From contig SRSI01000050.1 in the NCBI GenBank assembly GCA_005656395.1, positions 3,906,001-3,970,000 of the forward strand: 64,000 nt of DNA. Reading direction: 5' to 3'. Within the stretch, counting starts at the first letter, position 1. Each line of letters begins with the position of its first letter. Below are positions 47,358 to 59,993 of the stretch, one piece after another. Under the pieces are notes generated by a model. The model searched no databases, was not told the DNA's origin, and saw only the letters and a list, made by a program, of their open reading frames with translations. The stretch comes from Strongyloides papillosus. Lineage: Eukaryota > Nematoda > Chromadorea > Rhabditida > Strongyloididae. The translations under genes were made by a program, and so were the position numbers.

Positions 47358-48011
47358 CGAGATATAATTAAAGCTCTCAAGTTTTGTAATGTCGTTGAAC
47401 ATTATAATATTATAAATAATTTAGAATATTTAAATTATATAGATTTATTAATATGTAAAAGAAAATACAATAAGAAAACAATATATTATTTTATGCCATG
47501 TTTAGGTTTATATCTGAGAGTCAACTGACCAATTCCTTAAAGTATATCTATTTAAATGGTTTGTATTCTTGTGTTGGGCGTGTTCATAACAACTTGTCAA
47601 CAGTTTGCTCTTTTTTTTAAAGTTCTAGGTTAATTGATCCTTTCTATAATTTACCTTTCTACATAAGTCAAAACTTAACAATTTTAGCCAAATAATTTCT
47701 AACTTAGAAACAATTTTTGATGACTATTGTTAATAACTTATAGAGAAAAATTAAAATACTTCAATCCGTCAATCGTAAAAAAGAAAGAATAAATCCAATT
47801 TGAGATAATTATTGAATTCTGAGACTAATTCTTTAGTTTTCAAAATTTTGGAATTAAGCTAGAAATAGCTTATAATATATTATAAAACACTTTTTTTTCA
47901 ATATTAATATGTTTATTGATCATATCACATTGATATTAATAAAATAATTAATATGTATTATTTTAATTTTTATAAAATGATATTTAAAAAAAATATATAA
48001 AAATACAAAAA

Positions 48012-48131
48012 GACTTACGGCACTAACCGTTCATAGGAGGTCTCCCATCCAACTACTAAGATAGCTCGCAACTAATTCACTTCAGAGATCAGACGGGTTC
48101 TGGTGCATTCAGTAGTATATGACCATAAGAC
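48012..48131 (-). rRNA. 5S rRNA-like gene, single copy
   Basis: 120 nt. On the minus strand it starts GTCTTATGGTCATA and contains GTCTGATCTCTGAAG and TAGTTGGATGGGAGACC, landmarks of eukaryotic 5S rRNA, and ends GCCGTAAGTC. The first and last nine bases pair into helix I with one mismatch. A T-run (CTTTTTG) follows as an RNA polymerase III terminator. Only one copy is present, whereas 5S genes are usually arrayed, so it may be a dispersed copy or pseudogene. Confidence 0.8.
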
Positions 48132-49179
48132 GTTAAAATTGTTTTTTAAAAGATTATTATAATAGATATTTAATGATAAACACTAAATTAAATAGGCTTA
48201 TATATATAAGGAAAATTTTACCGATGAAAAATGGACTTTAAATTAATTAATATTTGAGAATTAAAAACAATATTTGTTTATAATGCTTTTTTAAACAATG
48301 TTACTTTTATTCATAAAGTATTAAATATCGAATAAATATATTTTATATATAAAACCTTCGAAAACGACCATATTCTGGGCCTTCCCGATGCACTCAAAAC
48401 CTTTTGCTTTTCTTTTTCCAGTGTTTACCAAAAAGACAGAAAATTTTCTGACAATTGGAAAATCCGACTATTATCTATTATTTGGTTAAATGTTCTCTCA
48501 TATTATATTTCAATCGTACTAATTATCATTTTATGTTAAAATTTAACAAAATTGACTTCTTAATATGTTATTAATAATTCTTTTGTACGATATTTTTAAT
48601 GAATTATTTTAGGTTTAATATTCTTGTAGTGGGATTGGTAGCAGTTTGGAACGAGTATTATGTAAGTATATTTCTATAAAAAATTATATTTATATGTTTA
48701 GAATCATTATAGATATAATACTAAGAAATTATTTGGAGCTTTCTAGTTTATTAAAAGATAAGTTTCTATTGTTTCTTTACTATTATTAATAATTTTATTC
48801 GTAGGTTAATTTTGGATAGAAGTACGTGTGATAACAGTTTGAATAGAATTTTGTGAATAACAGTTTTATATCTACAGTATATGATGGGTATTATATTGTG
48901 AAACGTTTTGGAAACTGGCAGGAATTTTTTATCGGATAAGTTTATATCAATTTATTTACTATAATTACAGTTTGTCTTTATTTTTATTTATTACTATGTA
49001 GAAATCTAATTACTATTAATAAATTTTTAAAGTGTATATGTTTTTACTAGTGTTTTGTAACATTTTTAATCAGTATACAGGAAGTATATAGTATATTGTA
49101 TACCATTTATTGTGAAATTTAAAAATTTCTTTATAGCAAATGCTTTGGAATAGTGTAATAATTTTCTGATAATTAGAAT

Positions 49180-49325
49180 TTGAGTGTAGCTTAGTTGGTT
49201 GGCGTGAACTTTCAGTCTATAGTCAGTGTTGAGGAGATACGACGAGTTCGACTGCTATTCTATGCTTATCGGCCACAAAACTACCGTGACCACTTTGGGG
49301 GTGTGGTCTGACGCGGTAGTTTTGT
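49180..49325 (+). ncRNA. tRNA-derived SINE-like unit with a long hairpin
   Basis: 49180-49262 carries an A-box-like TAGCTTAGTTGG and a B-box-like GAGTTCGACTG at tRNA spacing, but acceptor and T stems do not pair, so it is not a functional tRNA. It is followed at 49275-49325 by a hairpin with 12-bp arms (ACAAAACTACCG / CGGTAGTTTTGT) and an inner GACCAC/GTGGTC stem. The unit is GC-rich against its surroundings. A pol III-transcribed SINE or small RNA is plausible. Confidence 0.4.
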
Positions 49326-50117
49326 TGTTTTAGGTTCAAACTTTTTTGCAGTGCTATACATTACTTCAAAAATTTTTAATATTAATTTGTGATAACGTGT
49401 TCAAAACAGTTGTATTATTATAATTAATCAATAATAACAGTAAATTTATAAAAAATTTTTATTTTGATCTATTTAACCCAGACATACATCTGCCTTTGTC
49501 ATACTATGTCTTGGTTTTAGTATATATTTTATAAAATTTTTATTAACAGACTAAGATTATTTCTTCTAGGACTTGTTAACCTTTTGACGCATCTCTTTAA
49601 AGAATATTTACTAAAAAAATTTAAAATACTCTTTGGTCTTTAATTTGGTCAGTTATATAGTCAATCTCAATATTACCACTTTTATCTCTTATTACTGAGT
49701 TATGCAGTTCAAATAAGTATAATAATTTTTATGATGCCAACTTATTCATGAAGAGATTCCACTAACACTTACACAAGTTTATATATAAGACTTTATTAAT
49801 TTGTAGCCACCTACAAAATACAATAATAACAAAAAATTAAAGATACTTGAAATTAATAAGAAGTGTTAATTTTAATGTTTACACTTTTTAAAGATTATTT
49901 ATATAATAAAAATTAGGGAGGCATTGAAAATGATCTTTTTAATCAAACAAAAATTCTGCATGTGATCCATCTCTTACTTATTTATTACTGTTTATAAAAC
50001 CTTTTTTTTCATGAATTTATAATACAGTGTAACTTTATTGAGAGGATGGGCATACACTTATACATATTTACTCATATTTTTTAAATGCTATTTTGCTTGT
50101 TCATGGGCGAACATGGC

Positions 50118-51590
50118 CATTTATCTATTATCAATTATGATATTATCAGTGTTATATTTATCAGTGATAGAACTTATCAGTGATAAGTTTTGACAAAATT
50201 CACTGATCATTTGGAAAACAGTATCTGATCAGTGATAAATTCGTTTCTTCAATAACGGATGATGATAAAAAAAGTGATGTACTATTATGACAGGTAATAA
50301 TGCAGGAGTTATTTTAACTTTGATATATTCTGTACTAAGATTTGTAAAAAACATTTTATTTGCAAGTCTTTAGAATACGGGCTCCTTGTATAAATCGTTT
50401 AATTAGCCATTTAAATAAATTAAATATGATATTTCTATAACAAATATGCATAAATAAACATATTTAGCAGGATTTGGTAACATTTACAGCAAATTTTTTT
50501 GCAATATTTATTTTTTTTATTATAAATCGCGCAATAATTATACTTAAATTATTTATGGTAATATAACAAGAATATATAGCAATAGCCATGACATTATAAC
50601 ATTAAAAAATATCTACATGTAAAAACATACACGAAGTTAAAAAAAATTTTGTTTATATCTGTCTTATCAAATTATCACCTTTTAACCAAAATACCCCAAA
50701 TATCTTGAATATCTCTAGTATTACTATGTTTTCATTAGTAACTAGTAAAAAAAAGTTCCGTGTATGTAAAATATGTTTATTAACATTGTAGCTGGAAAGG
50801 TTTAATTAACAACCTATTAGTGATAAATTTAATTTTATAATAAAGTTTTCCCTTTTTATATGACTTACTGTTGTAGAAATGTTGTTTCGTTAATAGCAAG
50901 CAATTATTTTGCTAAACAAATCTTACCTAATACTATAACTACTTTAAATACAACTAATGTAAAAAATTGAATAAAAATAACTAGTGCTGCAAATTAAAAA
51001 TTTCTAAAAATGCTCCAAAAGAACTCAAAATATTTGAATTTCCCTTAAAACTACTACTGATAAAAATAAAATAATTGTTTAGATACGTCTAATGTAAAAA
51101 ATTTAGTAAAAAATAGTCAATGTAGCAAAAAAATTTTTTTCTTTAAATGCTACAAAATACATTTAAATAAGTTTATTTATGTATAACTTACTATTATAAT
51201 ATTATTTCATTTCTTAACAAATGACATTAATAGCGATTTGGTGAAGGAGACCCATGTTTTAAACATGCTTCTTTTAATTTATTAGTTATTCAAAACATTT
51301 TAATTATTTTTTAATGGAAAATAAAGTTTTTATTTCAAATTACTTACAAATTTTCTTTTAAATCCTAGTACAAAAATATCAAAGATAAAATAACTCGTGC
51401 ATTATTATCAGTCATAATAAAGCATTGCATTTTTTTATCATCGTTCATAGTTGGAAAAAATAATTTATCACTGATCAGATAGTATGTTCCAAAATGATCA
51501 GTGAATTTTGTCAAAATTCTATCACTGATAAATTTTATCACTCATAGATATATCACTGATTACATTATCATTGACAATAGATAAATGCCT
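50118..51590. mobile_element. 1.5 kb near-palindromic foldback element
   Basis: Left end CATTTATCTATTATCAAT and right end ATTGACAATAGATAAATG are inverted. The arms pair over at least 400 nt, including clusters of the palindrome TATCAGTGATA/TATCACTGATA and CAAAATTCACTGATCATTT. The centre has two related blocks of about 115 nt (near 50937-51000 and 51080-51140). No coding frame. Just outside both ends lie GTTCATGGG-type sequences resembling the 272-bp core repeat, suggesting insertion into a copy of it. Confidence 0.65.
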
Positions 51591-51640
51591 ATGTCAGTTC
51601 ATGGGTAAGCACGGGGAAGCGAATTTCCACCGTCTCATTG

Positions 51641-52487
51641 TTTAGGCAATGTTTCAAAATAAGAGATTAAATTGACAATTTATTTTCACAAAAAAAGGGA
51701 AATTCAAAAAACTAAATAAAATGTTAGTAATTACGAAAAGAAAACTCACTCTCTCTGAGCTATGAGGAGGTTGATGTTAATTGACTAAGAGGGGGTGAGA
51801 TTATATTTTTGCTAGTATTTATAGATATAAAAACCATGACAAACAATCAACTTTGTATATTTGATTGTATCATGAAACAGGCAAACAGATGTAATATCTT
51901 AAAATAAAATTTCGTTATCTATAATTTTTTTCTTCTCTTATCAATGATATCACTTAAATTATATAGCTTAAGCACATAATACTATCAATTATGCACATTT
52001 TTTAACCAAAATGCCGTTTGGAATTGTGATCACAAAGAGCTATTTTAACTAATGAATTTTATCAATTACTATCAATATTACGAAATATTATTTAATAGCT
52101 AACAAAACAATGTTTTAAAATTTATGGTAATGTAAATCTGATTATTGGAAAGTTTTTGAAACTATGCATGATATCTGTCATATAATAAGTATTTATTGCA
52201 TAAAAAATAATAATAAAATAATGAAAAAAATGGTGAAAAAGTAATCTATATCTTAGTATATATAACCGTATATGTGATGATATAACATAGAGATTGACGT
52301 GTTATGTAACAATATCAACTCAAATTTACTTATCAATTTAATAAAAAAGAAATAACAATCGTATATATTAAAGCGTTTTAGGTACTTAGAATTATTTTAA
52401 ACTTTTTATTCTTTTGTTTCATTGTATTAACATTTTATAAATTATTGATAATAAGAGTGATTTTAAAAAATATATTAATTTTAGGGT
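51641..52487. other. Intergenic, upstream of the ABC transporter gene
   Basis: AT-rich with no gene. The transporter promoter must lie here. Confidence 0.45.
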
Positions 52488-55400
52488 ATGGTTAATTCAT
52501 TTTTTTGCGATGGGAATTTTTTTGAGGGTAATGATTCCATTCATTCTTCCTCTGTTCCTATTATTGATGAATGCTATCGGAAAACTGTAATGCCATGGAT
52601 TCCAGCGATATTTTTTTGGTTAATGGCACCTATTTTTATAACTTATTCTGAAAGATTTAGAAAAAGGAAAATTTCAACAAACTTAAGATGGAATAAACTT
52701 ATACTTGCTAAATTTAGTATAACTTTTATTGTTCTAATTTTGAGTGTAATTCAATTAATTTATTCTATCAAAAATAAATATTATATATCAAGACTTTATT
52801 CCGTTATATGGATAATAACATTTGTACGTTAAAAAAAATCTATTTATTACAATTTTTAGTTTGGCCTTCTTTTATCTCAATACATATCTAAATTACGTGG
52901 TATATTGTCATCAGGAATTCTTTTTAACACTTGGGTTCTTTTTACCATATCATGTCTACCAGAACTTCATTACATCTTTAAAGATACATCAAAAACTATT
53001 AATTTTTCTACTGTCATTTTTATTATACAATTTGTTTTTCTTTTTTTACAAACAATACTCTTTTTATTTGTTGATAAAAGAGCTGAAACGTTCCAAGAAG
53101 GTTATGTATCTCCAGAGTTGTATTCTTCATTTTTATCAAGAATAACATTATGGTGGTTTAATGCGTTTGCGTGGCTTGGATCAAAAGGAAAATTAGAAAT
53201 AAATGATTTGTACGATTTGAACTATGGAAATACATCCGAGTATATTGAAAATTTATGGGAAAAATATTGGATACCCACAATTAGAGAATATTATGAAAAA
53301 GTTGCAACAAGTGAAGATAAAAAAATTGTTCCACTGCCATCGGTGGTATTAAATATATTTAAGATGTTTAAATATGAATTTATAACGGCAGGTAGTATTA
53401 AAATGTGCTCCGATTTGTTGCAGTTTATCAATCCTTTTCTTCTTAAACTAACGATAGATTATGTTTCTGATCCAAAATCTCATCTTTGGCTTGGAATATT
53501 TTATGGTATCTTAATGTTTGTAGTGTCAGAAATTCGATCATTCTGCATCAATTTTTATTTTTATATCATGTTCAGATTAGGAACAAAAATACAAACAGCA
53601 TTGACATCTGCAGTTTATAAGAAAACTTTAAAATTATCTAGTGTTGCAAGGAGAGATAAAACGGTAGGAGAAATTGTTAATCTTATGGCAATTGATATTG
53701 AGAGATTTCAAATGATAACCAGTCAAGTTCAACAATTTTGGTCATCACCTTTTCAAATTATTTTAGCATTAATTTTCCTCTTTAATACATTAGGATATGC
53801 TGCATTGGCTGGTGCATTTGTTATGTTTGCTTTTGTTCCAATAAATTATTTTTCATCAATTTTTATGAGAAGATATCAAATGAAACAAATGAAATATAAG
53901 GATGAACGTGTTAAAATGTGCAACGAAGTTTTAAATGGAATGAAAGTTGTAAAGTTGTATGCATGGGAAATTCCAATGTCAGAAATGATTGAAAATATAA
54001 GAAAAAAAGAACTTGATTGTATTAAAAAATCGTTAATTATAAGAAGTTTTATTGATACATTTAATCAAAGTAGTGCATTTTTAGTAGCTTTATTATCTTT
54101 TACTACATATACATTAACTGATCAAAGTAGTCATTTTTTAACTCCTCAGATAGCTTTTGTTTCATTAACTTTATTTAATTTAATGAGAAGTCCAGTTACC
54201 ATGTTAGGAATGTTAATTAATGAAACAGTTAAGGTAATTGTATCAAATAAAAGATTAAAAGAATTTTTGACTGCTGATGAATTAGATGGTCAAGTAATCA
54301 ATAGAAGAAATATTTCTTTGGATGAGAAAAATAAGCATCCAGATGATGGCTCAATTTGTATAGATAGAGTAACTTTTTCTTGGGATCATGATAAAAATAG
54401 TAAAAATAATTTAAAAAATATCAATATTGATATGGAGAGTGGACATTTAATAGTAATTATTGGTAAAGTTGGAAGTGGTAAATCTTCATTACTTTCTGGA
54501 ATACTAGGTGAAATGTCAAAATTATCTGGAAATGTTGAAATTAATGGTTCTGTTGCATATTTTCCACAACAACCATGGATACAAAATTTACCACTGAGAG
54601 ATAATATTTTGTTTGGGGAGGAATATAAACATCATTTATATGATAGGGTCCTAGAATGTTGTGCATTAAAACCTGATATTGCTATTCTTCCAAATGGTGA
54701 TAAAACAGAAATTGGTGAAAAAGGAATTAATTTGTCTGGAGGACAAAAAGCTCGAATTAGTTTAGCTAGAGCTGTTTATTCAAATTCTGATATCTACTTA
54801 CTTGATGATCCGTTGTCAGCAGTTGATTCTCATGTTGGAAAACATATTTTTGATAAAGTTATTGGACCATTTGGTATTTTAAGAAATAGGACAAGAGTCT
54901 TAGTGACGAACAATGTTCACATCTTGGATAAGGCAGATTTAATTATTATGATGGAAGATTGTAAAGTTAAAAGAATTGGAAAATATGATACTCTTATTAA
55001 TGACGCAACTGGTGTATTTAACAATTTTGTTATGTCTGTTGAAAAGGAAAAGGTAGAAGACGATGGTGATATTAAAGAAAGTACTCCCGAATCATTTGAA
55101 ATCGATATTAATAGTATTGATGTGGATAAGGGACTAACAACATTATCAAGAATTAATAGTCGATCAACATCTATAACTTCGAGAAGATCAATTAAATCTA
55201 TAGACGGAAAAATAAATGACAGTAAATTAGTAGAAAAAGAATTTACTGATACAGGCAGTGTTAACAAAATTGTATATTTAAAATACTTTAAAGCAACAAA
55301 GTATTATCTTGCTTTTTTGTTTGCATTTGGGTATATGGTTTACAATGCTCTCCAAATTGGAAGAAGTCTTTGGTTGTCAAAATGGTCAGATGATTACGAT

Positions 55401-57072
55401 ATTATTGCAAATAATGGTACAATAAATCCCAGTGGAATACCTCTTGGAGTTAGACTTGGTGTTTATGCATCTTTTGGTTTATTGGAGTCATTAGGCTTTA
55501 TTTGTTCTATGTTTGCACTCATTTTCGGTGCTTTAAACGCTTCAAAAAATCTTCACTCACCTCTTTTGCATAGTATTATGAGATCTCCAATGTCGTTTTT
55601 TGACACAACGCCAATAGGAAGGATATTAAATCGTTTTGGAAAAGATATTGATGTCGTTGATACAAATTTGCCGATGAGTTTTCGTTATTTTGTGATGTAT
55701 ATCTGCCAAATTGTAATGTCACTTCTTTTAATTATTACTACAACACCAATTTTTGCTTCTGTAATATTACCGTTAGTAATTATTTATGGATTATCATTAA
55801 AATTATACGTTCCCACTTCAAGGCAACTTAAACGATTAGAAAGTGTTAATAGATCACCTATATATTCTCATTTTGGTGAAACGATTCAAGGTGGATCAAC
55901 CATTCGTGGGTATAATAAAGTTATCTCATTTATCAAACTTTCAGATGCCAAAGTTGATCGTTTCATTAAAATTAAATATTTAACATTATGTGCTAATCGG
56001 TGGTTGGCTGTTCGCTTAGAATTTATTGGAAATTGTGTTCTATTATTTACAGTTCTTTTTTCTACTGTTTCTAAAGAATTAGGTTGGATCACTAGTTCAG
56101 GTAAATATTATCACAATGTTGACAAAAAATATATTATTTTTAGGTTTAATTGCTGTAACTATAACATATTCAATGAATATTACTGAAGTGTTGAACTGTG
56201 CAGTAAGACAAATCAGTGAATTAGAAACTAATATTGTTTCTGTTGAAAGGTTAGTTGAGTATTGTAATACTGAAACCGATCCAGAATGGAGAAACGACGA
56301 AGGTGCCAAATTGTGCTCCAAAGATTGGCCGAATAAAGGCGAAATTATATTTAAAAATTATTCAACAAGATATAGACCGGGTTTAGAGTTAGTTGTAAGA
56401 AATATCAACCTTCATATAGAAGGAGGTGAAAAAATTGGTATAGTTGGAAGAACAGGAGCTGGAAAAAGTTCCATGACATTAGCATTATTTAGAATGATCG
56501 AACCAGCAGAGGGGACTATATTTATAGACGATGTGGATATTACAAAAATTGGTCTTCATGATTTGAGGAGTCATATAACAGTAATACCACAAGATCCAGT
56601 ATTATTCTCTGGGACCCTTCGCTTTAATTTAAATCCATTTAATATTTATACAGACGACGAAATTTGGTCATCACTAGAAAAAGCACACTTAAAAAATTTT
56701 GCTCTTTCAAATCCTGAAGGACTTGATTTTGTTGTATCAGAAAGTGGATCAAATATAAGTGTTGGTACATGCCAACTTATTTGTTTAGCGAGAGCTATAT
56801 TAAGGAAATCTAGAATTCTTATTTTAGACGAAGCTACTGCGGCGATTGACTATCATACAGATCAATTAATTCAAAATACTATAAGAACAGAATTCTCAAC
56901 AAGTACTGTTCTAGCAATTGCACATCGTTTAAATACAATAATGGATTATGATAAAATTATTGTTTTGGAACAAGGGAAAGTTATTGAGTTTGATACTCCT
57001 TCTAATTTGTTGAAAAACAAAAATTCGGTATTCTTTTCGATGGCACAAGATGCAAAATTAAAGGAGACATAA
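52488..57072 (+). CDS. ABCC/MRP-type ABC transporter, full length
   Basis: Three exons, 52488-52823, 52860-56100 and 56144-57072 (introns 36 and 43 nt, phases 0 and 1), give 1501 aa. The order is TMD0 (about 1-190), TMD1, NBD1, an acidic/Ser-rich linker, TMD2 and NBD2, the layout of long MRPs. NBD1 has Walker A GKVGSGKSS (647-655), signature LSGGQKARISLARA and Walker B IYLLDDP, with Asp in place of the catalytic Glu as usual in ABCC. NBD2 has Walker A GRTGAGKSS, Walker B ILILDEAT with the catalytic Glu, and H-loop AHRLNTI. Its signature reads ISVGTCQLICLARA instead of LSVGQRQLLCLARA. MRPs export glutathione and other conjugates and drugs across the plasma membrane. The changed signature could weaken ATP use at the NBD1 site. 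Confidence 0.9.
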
Positions 57073-57908
57073 TTAAATAAAATAATCGTGTATTGATAGA
57101 CTCATCCACTTTAGTGAAAAAGTGGCTAACCAAGTTTTTCTTGTAACAATATAAAAAATAATTTCTTGTTGGGAAAAATTTGGATGACCACCTTTTATAA
57201 CAAAGTGAATGAGTTTAGACATACACAAATAATCATATTTTGGTTGATAATTATAACTTTGTTTTACGTTGTTTTAATTTAATAAAACGAAAAATTTAAA
57301 CATGCTATTGAATATATGTTAAAGAAAATAGTTTCTATAATAGAAAGAAATAAGAAAAAAAAATTTGTCTTTCTCATAAATTCTCTCAAGCATAACCGAT
57401 TTTTATGAGTAAATAGCCAAAATATGTGTTTTTTTTTAACTAGAGGGCTGAATCAGTTTCAAAAATTATTGGCCAAAATTTGGCCAAGTTATTTTTGAAA
57501 AACACCCTTTTTTTACCTCTTTTTTAGTATGGTTTTGTTCAGAGAATAACTTTCTTCAAAGTTAAAAAAATAATTAAATTAGTATGTCATTTAAAAGGTA
57601 CGATTCTAGAAAAGTTCAGAAACATAATATTGAGGTTGATTAATAATTGACTGAATTATGGTCTAAAGAATGAAGACCATTTTGGTAAAAAAATTTAAAA
57701 GTTAAATAGTTTTAACTTAGTCGTAACTTGACGAAAACAAGCAAAATAGTGCACATTATTTAGATTTATGTCTAACTTAAAAAATGAAACTATTGCAAAG
57801 TTTATTGCTTATCTGAAAAACGGATTATACTAATTTAAGTGACAATTTTTTCATATTTTCTTCATCTTATACACAAATATCGGTTTTGTTTTCAGCATAA
57901 CTTTCTTT
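57073..57908. other. Intergenic
   Basis: Downstream flank of the transporter gene. No gene or clear repeat was seen. Confidence 0.45.
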
Positions 57909-58535
57909 GAACCCCAGAATTTAAGAGTTATCTACATTAAATATGCTACATCTTTGTAAAACTTGCGCCATCTTTGTCATTTTTGCTACATCTTTTTGAC
58001 AAATTTGCGCCAACTTAGTACATATTTGCGACATCTTTTTTCATACGGTAGACATTCGCTTGTCCATGGTTACTCATATTTTTTTCTTTTTTTTAATACC
58101 ATTTCGCTTGATCATAAGTGACCATGAGCAAGTTCATTTTCCATCGTCTCTTCTTTAATTTAATTAGGGTAGGGGTTGCTGTAAAGTGCGTTGCCGTGTG
58201 TAAACTGAATCCAATGGAATAATCAAAAAATAAGTTAGTAAAAAATAAAAAAGAATGCTTTTTCATTTGACCATATTATGTATGTTTCTTAAAAAAACCA
58301 TTTTTGTTACCCAATAGACAAGCGAAAGTCACTTTTTCCAATTCAATTCCACTTCACTTTAATAATATTATTTTACTCTTTAACATACCTAAATTATGTT
58401 GAAGAATAATTTATTAGGTATGAAAAATACATGTTGCAAAAGTGTACAAAGATGGCGCAAAATGTCATAAGATGTAGAAAATTTTACAAAGATGTAGCAT
58501 ATTTAACGTAGTTGACTGTTAAATTCCATTTTCCA
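57909..58535. mobile_element. Foldback element 2 with 8-bp target-site duplication
   Basis: Same ends as element 1 (GAACCCCAGAATTTAAGAG .. TTAAATTCCATTTTCCA) and flanked by the perfect 8-bp repeat CTTTCTTT (57901-57908 and 58536-58543). It is 125 nt shorter because the minisatellite arms have fewer units; the 272-bp core (58055-58326) has the same length. Two independent insertions with different duplications confirm the element boundaries. Confidence 0.8.
58055..58326. repeat. 272-bp core repeat inside foldback element 2
   Basis: TTCGCTTGTC .. GACAAGCGAA, nearly identical to 39008-39279. Confidence 0.65.
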
Positions 58536-58543
58536 CTTTCTTT

Positions 58544-59407
58544 AAACTTGATTTATTTTTATGGTTTAATAATCAATAAATGTTTTTCTAACTTGAAAAG
58601 GAAAAATAGCTTCATAACTTCTTAACCGAAATTGGCAAAGTCATCTTTTAAAATACAACATTTTTGAACAATGTTTGTGTAGTTTTGTTTTTCGAATAAC
58701 GTTTATAAGAGTAAATGAAATTTTTGTTTTATAACTTATCTCAGTGATACAAACAGAAATAAGATGAAAACGTAATTCTAAGAAATTTGACCAAAAATTT
58801 TCCTAGTTATAAACCAAAGAGTCATGTCTATTTGTTTAAGTGACAACATTATAATAAAATACATTTGAAGATTAAACAAAAGAATCGGAAAAATTAGTTT
58901 TCAACTTCTATTGAATTTTTTATAGCATAAAATTTTAAAAAAATTTCTTATTATAAAAATTATTATTTTGTTATCTTGGAGGTTGAGTTGCTTTTTTATA
59001 GAGGTGCGATCCTCTTGAATATGAATTAAAAATATGTATAAGTAAATACTTTATTTAATAAAATTAGGTTACAACCTTACTTCTAATGAATTAAAATGAA
59101 TTTTCTATTAGCTTTTATATTATCATTTGAAAACGCCTTCCATGGGGCGTTACAGTTGAGAGTTCCCTGAAAGTGTTAACTAAGAATGTGAATGTGGATG
59201 ATTTAGTCATTCGTTTATTTCAAAAGACACATGAAATATATAATATATTTTATATTTAAATTTTTTATAAATTTCAATATAACAATAAGTTAATTTATCT
59301 GATGTAATATTTTCTAATGATAATTTAAATAAATTTTTAAAAATTTCGAGTTGTTCAAATGTCCAAACGTCGAAATGTTCGTGTCGCTTTGTCGTGTGTC
59401 GAGAAGT
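58544..59407. other. Intergenic
   Basis: AT-rich, no gene seen. A short GC-richer patch at 59140-59165 (CTTCCATGGGGCGTTACAG) is unexplained. Confidence 0.4.
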
Positions 59408-59993
59408 CTATGAGCCTATTTCTGCACCATTTATTTCACGATAATCGACAATTTTTTCAATAACGTTAATTTCTTCTTCATCTTCAGTCTCTTGGATTTC
59501 ACGAACTTTGAGCTTCTCGTCACTTTTGTCCTCACTTTAACTAACTTGTTACTATTATTTGATTCTCCAGATTGCGCATCACCATCTACAACAAACAATT
59601 AATATTATTTAAATAAATTACTTACCTCTATCATAATGGTGTGGGAAATCAAGACTTGTTATATTTGTAGAAAATAAATTTCCATTGTTGTCTTTAAAGA
59701 TAGCATCTACATCATTTTTCTTTTTAAAGGAAGCTCTTGTTCTTCTTCTGCTGTTTGAGTTGTTAGTCCTTTTAATGTTGATATTATCTCCATTGATTGA
59801 TTTGCCTATTTGAAGGTAATTTTTTCCAAAATATTTAAGATAATCATTGTCCTAAATTATTCAAAATGTGACACCAGTTATATATATTTAAAGTGAAACT
59901 TACAATATTTTCAGAAGGTTCCCTTGTACATTGGCTATCATCTGGGTATCCTTACCACTTAATTTTATAGTACATTTTTCGACGTACAACTTT
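59408..59993 (-). pseudogene. Chromodomain (HP1-like) gene relic
   Basis: Recognisable exons are 59904-59993, 59626-59851 and 59408-59585, with consensus introns. The first ends a chromodomain: VVRRKMYYKIKW, a TAA stop where the Lys of WKGY belongs, then GYPDDSQC and TREP in place of TWEP. The second encodes a basic hinge (RTNNSNSRRRTRASFKKK). The third has a one-base shift after NSNKLVKV and then an acidic region with INVIEKIVDYREINGAE, like the start of a chromo or chromoshadow domain, before an early stop. The 5' part is cut off at 59994 by the inserted element. Stop, frameshift, Trp loss and truncation mark a dead gene. Confidence 0.65.

Noticed and set aside
54917..55267. Minus-strand frame inside the transporter gene
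   Set aside because: Antisense shadow of the ABCC coding exon.
59408..59993. Functional HP1 gene
   Set aside because: In-frame stop in the chromodomain, a frameshift and a truncated 5' end.
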